From the NCBI RefSeq assembly GCF_003945345.1, contig NZ_AP019308.1:2790001-2854000 (forward strand): a stretch of 64,000 bases of DNA. Reading direction: 5' to 3'. This document shows, in pieces, positions 26,075 through 36,750 of this stretch (position 1 is the stretch's first letter; each line of letters starts with the position of its first letter). A program made the position numbers and the translations under genes. The notes beneath the pieces were generated by a model. It was not told the DNA's origin, did not search any database, and worked only from the letters and a program-made list of their open reading frames with translations. The stretch is from Paenibacillus baekrokdamisoli (GTDB lineage: Bacteria; Bacillota; Bacilli; Paenibacillales; Paenibacillaceae).

Positions 26075-26902
26075 TTAAGCAACCCACACAATCCATTGTT
26101 TTCGAAGCGAGAATAGAATAGATCCGCCCACTATAATTTTGACAAATAGCTGAATTTGTAACCATGTATGATCCACTGCGAATACCGCAGCATATAATTC
26201 CGGCATAAACCAGATGAGAGCACCTGCAACAAACAGAATAGCCGCAACTGGCCTTGACCAGCGATGAATGAACCAACTGCACCATCCAAATACAAAAGAA
26301 GCCGGAAGCCAATAGAGCTGAATCTCATACCACGCAGGCGAAATCGTATTATTCGACAGCAGCCAGGCATATACAAGAAAGGAGGCCATCCATCCGCTCA
26401 AATGCAAAAGCGGTATTCGAGCACCTATCCCAAAAATAATCCAAAATAACGCGCAGGCTGCCAGAAGCCCTGCTTTCCAGCCCCAAGATTCTAGCTCATG
26501 AAGTTGCAGCATGTACAATCCCGAGCCAAGCATTAATAGCATTCCGATACCGATAAACCCGATGCCTGAGGCTTCATTTTTCCTTCGATAACGCTGTCCA
26601 ATTAGCAATAAAATATACACCCCAGACAACGAAATACCGATTTGCAATAGCGGATGAAAAACGTTAAAATAAAGCACAACGAAACAAATCAAGGAAAAAA
26701 TACCAAATGTAAGGAGCCATTGTTTCCAAGAAGCACGTTTCACCACATTGACGGCTTTGCCGGCAAAATTGGATGGTTCACGTTCTTCTCCTTGTTCTAG
26801 ATACAGATTTAACAAGAAATCACAGTACTGATCTGGAAGCAGCTTACTTCGCTGCCAATGTTCGATCTCTTTGACAATCGTTTTACGACGCTCCTGATCC
26901 AT
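26075..26902 (-). CDS. Multi-pass membrane protein, DUF2157-like N-terminus
   Basis: 275 residues. The N-terminal soluble part (RRKTIVKEIEHWQRSKLLPDQYCDFLLNLY) resembles the DUF2157-type motif; about eight membrane segments follow from residue 60 to the end. Function unknown. It lies between sigA (terminator in between) and trmK, to which it is coupled by a 1-nt gap. The SD is weak and distant. Confidence 0.65.
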   Translation of the reverse strand: MDQERRKTIVKEIEHWQRSKLLPDQYCDFLLNLYLEQGEEREPSNFAGKAVNVVKRASWKQWLLTFGIFSLICFVVLYFNVFHPLLQIGISLSGVYILLLIGQRYRRKNEASGIGFIGIGMLLMLGSGLYMLQLHELESWGWKAGLLAACALFWIIFGIGARIPLLHLSGWMASFLVYAWLLSNNTISPAWYEIQLYWLPASFVFGWCSWFIHRWSRPVAAILFVAGALIWFMPELYAAVFAVDHTWLQIQLFVKIIVGGSILFSLRKQWIVWVA

Positions 26903-26972
26903 GTTGGCCGTTCGTTCCCCTCTAGCGGCAATTGTAGAAGCCAGAATATGTACGCTTTGATACGCCTGTAAG

Positions 26973-27004
26973 GAAAAAGACCTCGCTGCCTAAGCAGAAA
27001 GGTC
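26973..27004 (-). terminator. Terminator of the dnaG-sigA operon
   Basis: Minus strand: GACCT-tt-CTGC-ttag-GCAG-cg-AGGTC followed by TTTTT, just past the sigA stop. Confidence 0.78.
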
Positions 27005-27011
27005 CATATGT

Positions 27012-28136
27012 TTACTCTAAAAAATCCTTCAATCGTTTGCTGCGGCTAGGATGGCGCAGTTTGCGCAGTGCTTTAGCTTCAATCTGACGAATACGCTCAC
27101 GAGTTACTCCGAATACTTTACCTACTTCTTCGAGTGTCCGCGTACGACCATCATCAAGTCCGAAACGAAGTCGCAATACGTTCTCCTCACGCTCGGTCAA
27201 TGTATCCAGCACGTCCTCTAATTGCTCCTTGAGCAATTCGTAAGCCGCCGCATCAGCCGGTGCAAGTGCCTCCTGATCCTCGATGAAATCGCCTAAGTGT
27301 GAATCGTCTTCCTCACCGATTGGCGTTTCCAAGGAAACCGGTTCCTGCGCGATTTTCATAATTTCTCGAACTTTTTCTGTGCTTAAGTCCATCTCTGCCG
27401 CAATTTCCTCTGGACTTGGTTCACGACCAAGCTCTTGAAGCAGCTGACGAGAGACCCGCACTAGTTTGTTGATTGTCTCGACCATATGAACGGGAATCCG
27501 AATCGTACGAGCTTGGTCAGCAATGGCACGAGTAATCGCTTGCCTGATCCACCATGTCGCATACGTACTAAATTTGAAGCCCTTGGTAAAGTCGAATTTC
27601 TCAACCGCTTTGATTAGACCCATGTTACCCTCTTGAATAAGATCCAGGAACAACATGCCACGACCTACATAACGTTTCGCAATACTAACGACGAGTCTAA
27701 GATTTGCCTCTGCAAGTCGACGTTTGGCTTCATCATCGCCAACTTCTATCCGTTTGGCTAATTCAATCTCATCATCCGCTGATAACAAAGGAACACGGCC
27801 AATTTCTTTCAAATACATCCGAACGGGATCGTTGATTTTGATGCCTGGTGGAAGCGCAAGATCATCGTCGAAATTGAATTCATCGGGCTCACGTTCCTGA
27901 TCATCTCTATTGCTAATCGGAAGATCGTCGTTCTCATTCACTACTTCAATGCCAATATCGTCAAGCTGCTCAAAAAACTCGTCGATTTGTTCTGCATCCT
28001 GATCAAAGGGAGAGAGCTTCTCCATAATCTCTTTGTACGTTAAAGAGGATCTTTTCTTACCGTGTTCAATCAGCTGTTCTTTTACAATCTCCAGCTTTTG
28101 CTCGGTATCTAACTCAGTATGTTGATCATTCGCCAT
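27012..28136 (-). CDS. sigA: Primary sigma factor RpoD/SigA
   Basis: Housekeeping sigma factor for RNA polymerase, 374 residues. Short acidic region 1.1, region 1.2 ([25 protein letters not shown]), the invariant region 2 stretch ([36 protein letters not shown]), region 3 ([13 protein letters not shown]) and the region 4.2 helix-turn-helix ([22 protein letters not shown]) are all intact. It lies 18 nt downstream of dnaG in the classical yqxD-dnaG-sigA operon and ends at a terminator. Confidence 0.98.
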   Translation of the reverse strand: MANDQHTELDTEQKLEIVKEQLIEHGKKRSSLTYKEIMEKLSPFDQDAEQIDEFFEQLDDIGIEVVNENDDLPISNRDDQEREPDEFNFDDDLALPPGIKINDPVRMYLKEIGRVPLLSADDEIELAKRIEVGDDEAKRRLAEANLRLVVSIAKRYVGRGMLFLDLIQEGNMGLIKAVEKFDFTKGFKFSTYATWWIRQAITRAIADQARTIRIPVHMVETINKLVRVSRQLLQELGREPSPEEIAAEMDLSTEKVREIMKIAQEPVSLETPIGEEDDSHLGDFIEDQEALAPADAAAYELLKEQLEDVLDTLTEREENVLRLRFGLDDGRTRTLEEVGKVFGVTRERIRQIEAKALRKLRHPSRSKRLKDFLE

Positions 28137-28154
28137 ATTCCGACTCCCTCCTCC

Positions 28155-30017
28155 CTAGAAATGATCATCATTCCGACCTTTTAACTGTCTCTCTAGGGCT
28201 ATAATCTCACTTGCAATTTGTGCCGCCAATAACATGTCGCCAGAACGTTCTGCTCGCACCATATCTTCTTTCTTATGTTCGATTTCACGAAATCTCGGAA
28301 TTTTTTGAATTTCCTTTATGTAATCAACAAGCAAATGCTCGTCGAATGGAAATTCATCATCCGTCATTAAGATTGAAGCAGCCGTCCGCTCGAGACGGTC
28401 ATCGTGGAGCGAAGCAATAAACCGGCTGACATCCGGATCATGTCCTAGCGCATAATAAGCATATAAGTAAGCAGCAAGAGCTGCGTGATCCTCCACGTTG
28501 AAAGCTTCTCCAAGCTTCTCGTGAACCGCATTTGCCGTATCGACATCCTGCAGCATTTGGGCAAGCAATCTTCGCTCAGCTACCTGATAGGCAGGCAGTA
28601 CGGGCGGTGCCGAGGACGTACGTCGGTTTTCATTCCTGTTTTCATTCCTACCATTATTCCACGAATTGTCGTTATTATCCCTTTGTGGTTTCATTTTTTG
28701 CAGCTGCTGCCGATGTTGAAAGCAGTCCTGCTTTAATGACTCCAGAGAAATATCGAACTCACGGGACAGTTCCTTTAGATGAAACTCTCGCTCAGTAGGC
28801 GATTCAAGTTCAGCAACAATGCCGACTGCCTCGAGCAGATAGTTTTTCTGTCCCTCTTCTTCTAGGAGTATATGGCTTTTTTTTGTATATATTAGTTTAA
28901 ATTTTGTTACGGATACGGGGTGTTCAATCGTATCCTGCAGAAAGGTATTCGGACCATATTGTTCAATAAAATCATCTGGATCCATGCCTTTGGGCAGCAT
29001 AGCTACTTGAACCCGCAGACCTACCTTTTCCAAGATCGGAATTGACTTCAACACTGCTGCTTGTCCGGCATTATCGCCATCGTAACAAAGAATCGCTTCA
29101 TCAACATTTCGCTGCAGCACGGCGGCATGCTCTTCTGTCAGCGCGGTTCCCATTGTAGCAACACCGTTACTTACACCGGCACTCCAAGCTTTAATCACAT
29201 CCATGTAGCCTTCGAACAAAATAATTCGGCGGCTCTTCCTCATCGTTGGTCTAGCATGATGAAAGTTATAAAAATTCCGGCTTTTGTTAAACAGCATCGT
29301 CTCTGGCGAGTTCAAATATTTGGGTTGACCCTCTCCAAGCATCCTGCCAGCTAATGCAATCGTCTTGCCGTCTCGATTCCATATAGGAAACATGATCCGA
29401 TCTCGGAATCGATCGATATAGCCGCTTCCATCATGCTTCGCCACAAGCAGTCCGCCTTTTTCCATCAAATCAGCTTTGAACTCCCGTTTCTCAAGAAAAC
29501 GAGTGAGCGTGTCCCATTCCGGAGGCGCATAACCAATCATGAATTGATCGATTTGTTTATCCGTGACGCCTCTGGATCGCAGATACTGCATAGCTGGCTG
29601 GCCGTGAGTAGTGTTCATGAGCAAATAATGGTAAAACTTAGCAGTTAACTCATGAGCCTCGATCAACTTCTCGCGAATACTCGCCTCAGCCGAAGTTTGT
29701 TTGTCTTGCTGTCCTGCCCATGTGATCGGAATGCCAGCTTCCTCTGCCATGAAGCGAACGGCTTCAGGAAATGAATATTCTTCAATTTCCTCTATAAACT
29801 TAATGGAATTGCCACCTTTACCGCACCCATAACAATAAAATATCTGCTTCTCCGGCGTAACGGTAAACGAAGGCGTTTTTTCTGAATGGAAGGGACATAA
29901 GCCCTTCATGTATTTCCCGAGCTTCGAGAGGTGAACGTACTTGCCTACCGTTTCTACGATATCGTGATGCCGGAGCACCGCTTCAATTGCGGAATCCGGT
30001 ATTTTATCGTAAGCCAT
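28155..30017 (-). CDS. dnaG: DNA primase DnaG
   Basis: Makes RNA primers at the replication fork. 620 residues: CHC2 zinc finger (CPFHSEKTPSFTVTP ... FYCYGCGKGG), catalytic core with YLNSPETMLFNKSRNFYN, TOPRIM acidic motifs (ILFEGYMDVI, ILCYDGDNAGQAA), a low-complexity Asn/Arg linker around residue 440-460 (NGRNENRNENRR), and the C-terminal helicase-binding domain. Length and domains are normal. In the operon with yqxD and sigA. Confidence 0.97.
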   Translation of the reverse strand: MAYDKIPDSAIEAVLRHHDIVETVGKYVHLSKLGKYMKGLCPFHSEKTPSFTVTPEKQIFYCYGCGKGGNSIKFIEEIEEYSFPEAVRFMAEEAGIPITWAGQQDKQTSAEASIREKLIEAHELTAKFYHYLLMNTTHGQPAMQYLRSRGVTDKQIDQFMIGYAPPEWDTLTRFLEKREFKADLMEKGGLLVAKHDGSGYIDRFRDRIMFPIWNRDGKTIALAGRMLGEGQPKYLNSPETMLFNKSRNFYNFHHARPTMRKSRRIILFEGYMDVIKAWSAGVSNGVATMGTALTEEHAAVLQRNVDEAILCYDGDNAGQAAVLKSIPILEKVGLRVQVAMLPKGMDPDDFIEQYGPNTFLQDTIEHPVSVTKFKLIYTKKSHILLEEEGQKNYLLEAVGIVAELESPTEREFHLKELSREFDISLESLKQDCFQHRQQLQKMKPQRDNNDNSWNNGRNENRNENRRTSSAPPVLPAYQVAERRLLAQMLQDVDTANAVHEKLGEAFNVEDHAALAAYLYAYYALGHDPDVSRFIASLHDDRLERTAASILMTDDEFPFDEHLLVDYIKEIQKIPRFREIEHKKEDMVRAERSGDMLLAAQIASEIIALERQLKGRNDDHF

Positions 30018-30058
30018 ACCCCTTCACCTTCATCCTAAATGACACGTAATACTATTCG

Positions 30059-30532
30059 CTACGGTTCATCATTCTCCTGCCAACTTCTTAAAACTTTTGT
30101 CAGCTTTTGCTGAAAACAGACACGATCTTCGGAAGTCATCGCTTTTGGACCTTTGGTTTTGCCTCCGCCGCGCCTGCGTTTGGCCAGTTCATGTCTGCGT
30201 TCCATTAAATAATCTATATTGCTGTCATCATATTGTTGACCTCGCGGTGATAAAGCGATTGCTCCTCTTGATAAAACGATCGTCGCGAGTCCAAAGTCCT
30301 GTGTTACGACAATATCTCCCTTGGAAATATGATTAGAAATATACAAATCAACGGATTGGTCACTTCGATCGACCTGCATAATTTGAACACCGGTTTCCGC
30401 TTCTAAACGATGATCATGCGATGCAACCATAAGCACCGGTATGGACCAGATGCGTGCAACATCAATAATTTCACGTTTAACCGGACAAGCATCAGCATCG
30501 ACTACAATTGTAGGAACGGTTGTCATATTCAT
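30059..30532 (-). CDS. yqxD: YaiI/YqxD family protein (UPF0178)
   Basis: 157 residues with the PIN-like UPF0178 signature IVVDADACPVKREI at the N-terminus, VASHDHRL, DLYISNHISKGDIVVTQDFGLA and a basic tail. A nuclease-like role is suspected for the family but not proven. The position directly upstream of dnaG matches B. subtilis yqxD. Confidence 0.9.
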   Translation of the reverse strand: MNMTTVPTIVVDADACPVKREIIDVARIWSIPVLMVASHDHRLEAETGVQIMQVDRSDQSVDLYISNHISKGDIVVTQDFGLATIVLSRGAIALSPRGQQYDDSNIDYLMERRHELAKRRRGGGKTKGPKAMTSEDRVCFQQKLTKVLRSWQENDEP

Positions 30533-30605
30533 GCATCACCGCAATTTCTATTAAAGTACCGTACTATTATATACGGCAAATAACGAAAAAATCCTGCATA
30601 GGTAT

Positions 30606-31424
30606 TTAGTTTGATTCGATATGCTCCAGTATAAGACTAGCCGTCTCCTCAACTGCTCGATGCGAAACATCAATGACCAGACAGCCAATTCGTTTCGTAA
30701 TCGCAGCTGCGTATTCCAGCTCCCGTTCAATCCGGGTAATCGTGGCATAATCTGCACTATCCGGCAGCCCCAATGCCTTCAAGCGTTCTTTACGGATGAT
30801 ATTGAGGTATTGCACATTGATGGTAAGACCAATAACTTTATCTTTTGGAATTTGAAATAGCTCATCGGGAGGTTGAAGCTCCGGCATCAGCGGCACGTTC
30901 GCCACTTTGAACTTTTTATGTGCCAAATACATGGATAAAGGTGTTTTTGACGTGCGTGAGACACCGACAAGTACGATATCTGCTTTCAAGATCCCCGTCG
31001 TATCTCTCATGTCGTCATATTTAACAGCAAATTCAACGGCTTCCACCTTGCGAAAATAATCCTCATCCAGAACATGGTTCAGACCAGGCTCATGCCTAGA
31101 GCTTCGATTGGTCTTTGCCTCCAAGCTGTCGATTAAAGAACCAAGCAAATCAATAGCGACTACAGAATGCTCCTTAGCGAACTCCGCCATCCGTTCACAT
31201 AGCCCTGGAAGAACAAGCGTATAAAGTAAAATCGCGTTATGTTCTTTGGCCTGGAGGACGAACCGTTCGAGCGTCGCAGCATCATGTACGAACGGCGCTC
31301 GCCGGATGTCCGCTATAAGAGGATGAAACTGGGCGACCGCAGCTCGCACAACAAGCTCACCTGTATCACCGGCGGAATCCGAAAGAACATAAATAATCAC
31401 TTCGGGCTGTTCATAAGCTGCCAT
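30606..31424 (-). CDS. Pyruvate, phosphate dikinase regulatory protein (YqfL-type kinase/phosphorylase)
   Basis: DUF299 bifunctional regulator that phosphorylates and dephosphorylates PPDK or, in YqfL-type proteins, affects CcpN control. 272 residues with IYVLSDSAGDTGELV, the P-loop GVSRTSKTPLSMYLA and PPDELFQIPKDKVIGLTI. The start is MAAYEQPE at 31424, because GGAGAG is too close to the ATG 6 nt earlier. It lies between glyS and yqxD, as in B. subtilis. Confidence 0.93.
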   Translation of the reverse strand: MAAYEQPEVIIYVLSDSAGDTGELVVRAAVAQFHPLIADIRRAPFVHDAATLERFVLQAKEHNAILLYTLVLPGLCERMAEFAKEHSVVAIDLLGSLIDSLEAKTNRSSRHEPGLNHVLDEDYFRKVEAVEFAVKYDDMRDTTGILKADIVLVGVSRTSKTPLSMYLAHKKFKVANVPLMPELQPPDELFQIPKDKVIGLTINVQYLNIIRKERLKALGLPDSADYATITRIERELEYAAAITKRIGCLVIDVSHRAVEETASLILEHIESN

Positions 31425-31457
31425 CGTCATCTCTCCTTATTTACGAACTTTTGTATA

Positions 31458-33539
31458 CTACCAAACTAATTTGGAAAAATCAGCTACTTTGTTGATTCCA
31501 TCTGCAAGAACCGCAAGCAAGGCAAGCCTATTCGCTCTAACTGCTTCATCCTCAGCCATTACCATGACCTGATCGAAGAATGTATTGATGGCATCTTTGA
31601 TCTCCGTAAGTTTAATGATAGCAGCAGCAGGATCATTATTGTTTACAGCAAGCGTAAGGTCATCACTGACAGTTTGCCATGCCGCATATAATTCACTCTC
31701 GGCAGATTCAATAAACAGAACAGGCTTCACTTCTTTAGACGCTGCTTTTGAAGCAAGGTTGCACACACGGTTCAAAGCATCTACTACTGTTTTGAATTCT
31801 TCTTTACGTTCTCCTGCTGCAGCAGCTGTTACAGCAGCCGCGCGATTAACTGTGAGACGCAAATTGTTATAGCCTGAAGCCATTACCGCATCAATAACGT
31901 CATAACGAATTCCTTGTTCGGAAAGAACATTTTTAACGCGAAGCGCAATAAATTCATATAAGTCTTTACGAACGTCAGACACTTCACGTTTCATTGCTTT
32001 TTCGCTATGCACAGCAAGGGACAGATCGAATAGCACGTCAAGCGGAAGCTTAAGGTTATGAGCCAGTACAATTTGTACAATACCAGCAGCTTGACGTCTC
32101 AGTGCGTACGGGTCCTGAGAGCCTGTTGGGATAATTCCAATAGAGAAACAACCGACAATCGTATCGATTTTATCAGCTAAACTGACAACCGCTCCTACGA
32201 TCGAAGCCGGTGTTCGATCACCTGCAAATCGAGGCTGATAATGCTCATTAATGGCTTGTGCTACCGCTTCTCGTTCCCCAGCCTTCCGAGCATAATCTTC
32301 ACCCATTATGCCCTGAAGCTCAGGGAATTCGTAGACCATTTGAGTGACCAAATCAAATTTGCAGATCGCAGCGGTTCGTGCGACATCAGCTGCTATTTGC
32401 GCATCTAAATTCAAAGTATCCGCAATCTTACTTGCTGTCGCTTCAATTCTGCGTACTTTATCTGACACAGAACCAAGCTCTTCATGGTAGACAATGGTTT
32501 CAAGCTTCTTCAGTGCGGTTGAGATTTCCAACTTCTGATCCTCGGCATAGAAGAACTTCGCATCCGATAAACGTGCCCGAAGTACTTTCTCATTTCCTTT
32601 GGCTACCTGTTCAATGGATACACGATCACCATTGCGTACCGTAACGAAGAAAGGAAGCAGCTTGCCGTCGCCTCCAAGAACTGGGAAGTAACGCTGATGC
32701 TCGCGCATTGAAGTCACAAGTACCTCTTGCGGGATATTTAGGAATGACTCATCAAATGTACCAAACAATACACTTGGAAACTCAACGAGGAATACGACTT
32801 CCTCAAGCAAATCTTCTTTAATTGCAATTTCCCATTTTTTCTCATTTGCAAGTGCATTAATTTGTCCAAGAATAAGCTGTTCTCGCTCAGCTACGTCCAC
32901 AATGACGAATTGCTCTCTGAGCTTCTCTACATACTGAGCAGGCTCTTCAACAATCGTTTCTGTGCCCAGAAAGCGATGACCTCGAGTCGTCTTGCCGCTC
33001 TTCACATTGGTGATTTCAATAGGCACGACATCGCTGCCGAACAATGCAACCAACCACCGAATCGGCCGAACAAACTTAAACTCATAGCTTCCCCAACGCA
33101 TATTCTTAGGAAAGGATAAGGAAGAAATTATCGAGATCAAGCCTTCAGGCAGTACCTCGCTTGTTTCAGTACCGATGCTGCTTTTATTGGCATAAATATA
33201 CTCAACACCAGCTAATTCTTTAAAATAAAACTGCTCTGGGTCGACACCTTGACTGCGTGCAAAGCCAAGGGCGGCTTTACTCCATGCGCCTTGCTCGTCG
33301 AGAGCAATTTTGCGGGAAGGTCCTTTTACTTCTTCGCTAACGTCCGTTTGTTTCTCTTCTACACCCTGGATGAGCACAGTAAGCCTTCGCGGCGTTGCAA
33401 ATGCTTTAACCTCGCCATGACTAATTCGAGCTGTTTCCAGCCACTTAGCCGTTTTTTCCTTTAATTGATTCATGGCGGCACGCACGAATCGTGCTGGCAC
33501 CTCTTCAAGTCCGATCTCAAGCAGTAGATCCTTAGCCAT
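31458..33539 (-). CDS. glyS: Glycyl-tRNA synthetase beta subunit
   Basis: 693-residue beta chain of the alpha2beta2 glycyl-tRNA synthetase, which binds tRNA. Recognised by [16 protein letters not shown] at the N-terminus, [29 protein letters not shown] and the C-terminal anticodon-binding DALRP-type region. The start is ATG 33537-33539: the ATG 6 nt earlier leaves only 1 nt to AGAGGTG. Its start overlaps glyQ by 8 bp. Expression is governed by the T-box upstream of glyQ. Confidence 0.97.
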   Translation of the reverse strand: MAKDLLLEIGLEEVPARFVRAAMNQLKEKTAKWLETARISHGEVKAFATPRRLTVLIQGVEEKQTDVSEEVKGPSRKIALDEQGAWSKAALGFARSQGVDPEQFYFKELAGVEYIYANKSSIGTETSEVLPEGLISIISSLSFPKNMRWGSYEFKFVRPIRWLVALFGSDVVPIEITNVKSGKTTRGHRFLGTETIVEEPAQYVEKLREQFVIVDVAEREQLILGQINALANEKKWEIAIKEDLLEEVVFLVEFPSVLFGTFDESFLNIPQEVLVTSMREHQRYFPVLGGDGKLLPFFVTVRNGDRVSIEQVAKGNEKVLRARLSDAKFFYAEDQKLEISTALKKLETIVYHEELGSVSDKVRRIEATASKIADTLNLDAQIAADVARTAAICKFDLVTQMVYEFPELQGIMGEDYARKAGEREAVAQAINEHYQPRFAGDRTPASIVGAVVSLADKIDTIVGCFSIGIIPTGSQDPYALRRQAAGIVQIVLAHNLKLPLDVLFDLSLAVHSEKAMKREVSDVRKDLYEFIALRVKNVLSEQGIRYDVIDAVMASGYNNLRLTVNRAAAVTAAAAGERKEEFKTVVDALNRVCNLASKAASKEVKPVLFIESAESELYAAWQTVSDDLTLAVNNNDPAAAIIKLTEIKDAINTFFDQVMVMAEDEAVRANRLALLAVLADGINKVADFSKLVW

Positions 33540-34419
33540 TTGCATTCACCTCTTTCTTAAGCAGCGGGAAGCCTAGGCGTTCTCGTTCCGCTAGATAAGT
33601 TGCCGCACAAGCACGTGCGAGATTACGCACTCGGGTAATATAACCCGTTCTCTCTGTGACACTGATCGCGCCGCGCGCATCAAGGAGATTAAAGGTATGG
33701 GAGCACTTAAGCACATAATCGTATGCAGGGAAAACAAGCTGATGCTCCATCGTTTTCTTAGCTTCTTCTTCATACATGTTGAATAATGAGAAGAGCATTG
33801 CAGAGTCTGAAGTCTCGAACGTATACTTGGAATGCTCGAATTCCGGCTGTAAGAAAACATCACCATAAGTAACGCCCTCTACCCACTCCAGATCAAAAAC
33901 ATTTTCTTTATTTTGAATATACGAAGCGAGCCTCTCCATACCGTACGTAATTTCAACGGCAACCGGGTTTGCATCGATACCGCCAACCTGTTGGAAGTAA
34001 GTAAACTGCGTAACCTCCATACCATCGAGCCAAACTTCCCAGCCAAGACCCCACGCACCAAGCGTCGGCGATTCCCAGTTATCTTCGACAAATCGAATAT
34101 CATGGTGAAGCGGATCTACACCAAGTCTCTTCAAGCTTTCCAGGTAAAGCTCCTGAATATTATCTGGAGAAGGCTTGATAATAACCTGGAATTGATGATG
34201 CTGATAAAGCCTATTAGGATTCTCTCCATAACGGCCATCCGCTGGGCGGCGGGAAGGCTCTACGTAAGCGACATTCCATGGCTCTGGTCCAATCGAGCGT
34301 AGGAAAGTCATAGGATTCATCGTCCCTGCACCCTTCTCCGTATCATACGGTTGAACAAGGATACAATTTTGTTCAGCCCAAAACTGCTGAAGCGTCAAAA
34401 TCATGCTTTGAAAATTCAT
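33532..34419 (-). CDS. glyQ: Glycyl-tRNA synthetase alpha subunit
   Basis: 295-residue class II catalytic subunit: [56 protein letters not shown] and [19 protein letters not shown] are diagnostic. The ATG at 34417-34419 has GGGGAGAG 7 nt upstream; the open frame continues 18 codons into the T-box terminator but without SD support. It overlaps glyS by 8 bp. Confidence 0.97.
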   Translation of the reverse strand: MNFQSMILTLQQFWAEQNCILVQPYDTEKGAGTMNPMTFLRSIGPEPWNVAYVEPSRRPADGRYGENPNRLYQHHQFQVIIKPSPDNIQELYLESLKRLGVDPLHHDIRFVEDNWESPTLGAWGLGWEVWLDGMEVTQFTYFQQVGGIDANPVAVEITYGMERLASYIQNKENVFDLEWVEGVTYGDVFLQPEFEHSKYTFETSDSAMLFSLFNMYEEEAKKTMEHQLVFPAYDYVLKCSHTFNLLDARGAISVTERTGYITRVRNLARACAATYLAERERLGFPLLKKEVNANG

Positions 34420-34454
34420 TTCACGTCTCTCCCCTTTTTTTGTAAGCAGCTGAA

Positions 34455-34709
34455 GGCATATAAAAAAGCCCACGCCCCTACGTCTGATGTGTCAGACATA
34501 GGGACGAGAGCTATAATCTCCCGCGGTTCCACCCTACTTGGTTCCCAGAACAAGCACCCCTAGGATGCACGGAAACCCTCTTTTCATACAAAAAGTGAAC
34601 TCCAGAGCGCCTTTCGCAGGGTTCGTCCGTCCGGGCTTTCACTACTCCCCAGCTCGCTTGTACAGTCGACTGTTCCAGCTACTTTCTCCATCATAGTTCC
34701 ATATTCATA
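34455..34709 (-). promoter_or_regulatory. T-box leader (glycine) of glyQS
   Basis: Senses uncharged tRNA-Gly and permits read-through. The T-box core AGGGTGGAACCGCGG lies at 34521-34535 (minus strand). The terminator stem (34473-34506) with its six-T tail at 34462-34467 follows. Upstream are the Stem I parts: AGAAAGTAGCTGG, AGCGAGCTGGGGAGTAG and AAAGCCCGG. A GGC in CGAAAGGCGC (34609-34611) is the likely glycine specifier. The end of the leader is about 35 nt before glyQ. Confidence 0.92.
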
Positions 34710-34716
34710 ATAATAG

Positions 34717-34745
34717 ATCATAGCCAATTTCTGATGTCATGTCAA
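34717..34745 (-). promoter_or_regulatory. Sigma-A promoter of glyQS
   Basis: Minus strand: perfect -35 TTGACA, 17-nt spacer, -10 TATGAT; the start point is expected near 34709, at the beginning of the T-box leader. Confidence 0.88.
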
Positions 34746-34755
34746 CCTTACTTTA

Positions 34756-35502
34756 CTAAATTGAGAATTTATCCATTTGATCGATAAAAGAACGTGATTT
34801 CAACGTGATACCAATATGCGTATCCATCAGTAACCGTAAGGCTTGCTTTAGCTGCTTCTTCGTCTCATCTTTGACCTGAATAGCTCCAAGACGGCGCAAA
34901 TCCATACGTCTGAATAGTCGCAACAGCTTTAGTGTCCCTTCGTTCAAGACAAGTGCAGAGGTATCCTTATATCGGCATCGTTCACATAGGACACCCCCAA
35001 AGCGTGCACTCAGCGCCATACTCCCTTGGTCATTATCGCAAGAAGTACAGCTCTCGAAGTTCGGTCCGTAGCCTGCTGCTTCAAGAATTTTCAGCTCGAA
35101 AAGCTGGATAATAATTTCTCCATCTTTTCCTTCTTCTATGGCAGTCAAACAGGCATGAAGCTGTTCATACATATATCCGCTTGCATCTTCTTCCTGCAGC
35201 ACCCGGTCCGTGAGCTCCGCTGCATACGAGGAATAAGCAGCCATCTCTAGTTGTTCACGCAAAACATGGTGAGATTGTATAATCTCACCATGCGTCAACG
35301 TTCCCAGCCCGCTATTCCGAAAATAAATGAATTCTCCGTGCGTAAAGAGCTGGGTCATCGATCCATGTCGGCTTTTCGCTTTTTTAGCGCCGCGTACGAC
35401 AATACCTACCTTGCCGTGCGTTTTCGTATAGATCGTCACAATTTTGTTGTTTTCCCCATAGTCCATGCTCCGGATGACAATACCTTCGACCCGGTACTGC
35501 AT
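34756..35502 (-). CDS. recO: DNA repair protein RecO
   Basis: Single-strand annealing and RecA-loading mediator of the RecFOR pathway. 248 residues: an N-terminal OB fold (YRVEGIVIRSMDYGENNKIVTIYT, GKVGIVVRGAKK), a helical middle, and a zinc site with CTSCDN and CERC. The ATG has GGGGGAG 7 nt upstream. It sits between yqzL and glyQ in the usual order. Confidence 0.95.
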   Translation of the reverse strand: MQYRVEGIVIRSMDYGENNKIVTIYTKTHGKVGIVVRGAKKAKSRHGSMTQLFTHGEFIYFRNSGLGTLTHGEIIQSHHVLREQLEMAAYSSYAAELTDRVLQEEDASGYMYEQLHACLTAIEEGKDGEIIIQLFELKILEAAGYGPNFESCTSCDNDQGSMALSARFGGVLCERCRYKDTSALVLNEGTLKLLRLFRRMDLRRLGAIQVKDETKKQLKQALRLLMDTHIGITLKSRSFIDQMDKFSI

Positions 35503-35535
35503 AGTGTTTCTCCCCCAACTTGCAATTACAGCGAC

Positions 35536-35694
35536 TTAAAGCGATTGAGCAATATCCACTTCCGAAGCGATTACCGCTTCATCATCGCCACTGCTGGTCG
35601 TATCTGCTAACGCCAGCCCATCCACTTCCTTGTAAAGCAAAAAGGCGTCCACATCCCCGGTCAGCGTAAAATACTTCCACGAAAAGTCTCGCAT
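35536..35694 (-). CDS. yqzL: YqzL family small protein (52 aa)
   Basis: Translating the minus strand between era and recO gives a 52-residue protein starting MRDFSWKYFTLTGDVDAFLLY, which fits YqzL, a small protein found at this position in Bacillales. The ATG at 35692-35694 has AAAGGATGA 6 nt upstream, and the stop is TAA at 35536-35538. The tail is acidic (SSGDDEAVIASEVDIAQ) and longer than the roughly 47-residue B. subtilis protein. Function unknown. Confidence 0.85.
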   Translation of the reverse strand: MRDFSWKYFTLTGDVDAFLLYKEVDGLALADTTSSGDDEAVIASEVDIAQSL

Positions 35695-35795
35695 TCGTAT
35701 TCATCCTTTCCGCGCTCAGAAATGTTGCTCACGAATAGGATGCGATGAACCGGCCTGTCTTATGCTAGTAAAAAAACGGCATTTCCAAGAAAAAC

Positions 35796-36734
35796 TTAAT
35801 CGTTTCTAAAGCCTAGATCCTTTAGCACCCGCTCCTGGTTGCGCCAATCCTTCTTCACCTTGACCCATAGCTCAAGGAATACGCGAGAGCCAAGTAACGT
35901 TTCTATATCCCGGCGCGCTTGTCTCCCGACTTCTTTGAGAAGTGCGCCTTGTTTACCGATTACGATTCCCTTCTGGGAGTCACGCTCAACGTAAATAATG
36001 GCACCAATGTTAACAACACCATTCTCTTGAGCCTTCATACTCTCGATGGCCACTGCTATCGAATGGGGTATTTCTTCTCTGGTTGAATGGAGAATTTTCT
36101 CCCTGATGAGCTCCGCGCAAACGAACTGCTCCGGGTGATCTGTAACCTGATCAGCGGGATAATATTGTGGCCCTTCCGGCAAGTAGCCAGTTAAAACCTC
36201 AAGCAAGGTATTAATATTGTTGCCTTGAAGTGCAGAAATTGGAATAACCTCTGCCCAATCATGAAGGTCTTTGTATTTAACGATAAGAGGCAGAAGCAAT
36301 TCTGGATGTATCTTATCGATTTTGTTCATGATTAGAAAAACCGGTGTTTTTACCTTCTTCAAAGCCTCAATTATAAATCGATCTCCTCCGCCTATCCCCT
36401 CTGAGGCATCAATGAGGAACAACGCAGCATCTACTTCACCCAGCGTGCCTATGGCGGATTTAACCATAAAATCGCCTAGCTTTGAGGTAGGCTTGTGAAT
36501 TCCCGGCGTATCTAGAAAAACAATTTGGGAGTTTTCTTTGGTGTAAACACCATGTATTTTATTACGTGTTGTTTGTGCCTTGTCCGACATGATAGCAATT
36601 TTTTGACCGATCATTTCGTTAATTAGCGTGGATTTGCCAACGTTGGGTCTTCCTACAATGGCTACAAACCCAGAATGGAATTTCTTAGAACCTGTTGATT
36701 TTTGACTCATAATATTGCTTTGTTCCCCTTCCAA
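35796..36734 (-). CDS. era: Ribosome maturation GTPase Era
   Basis: 16S rRNA/30S assembly GTPase. G1 GRPNVGKS (residues 28-35), [14 protein letters not shown], then the C-terminal KH domain with [22 protein letters not shown]. The start is ambiguous: TTG 36734 has a GAGGT SD 5 nt upstream and is used here, while ATG 36710 (MSQKSTG) would leave about 13 nt to GGGGA. It follows cdd by 16 nt. Confidence 0.95.
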   Translation of the reverse strand: MEGEQSNIMSQKSTGSKKFHSGFVAIVGRPNVGKSTLINEMIGQKIAIMSDKAQTTRNKIHGVYTKENSQIVFLDTPGIHKPTSKLGDFMVKSAIGTLGEVDAALFLIDASEGIGGGDRFIIEALKKVKTPVFLIMNKIDKIHPELLLPLIVKYKDLHDWAEVIPISALQGNNINTLLEVLTGYLPEGPQYYPADQVTDHPEQFVCAELIREKILHSTREEIPHSIAVAIESMKAQENGVVNIGAIIYVERDSQKGIVIGKQGALLKEVGRQARRDIETLLGSRVFLELWVKVKKDWRNQERVLKDLGFRND

Positions 36735-36750
36735 CTTTTACCTCGTTCAT

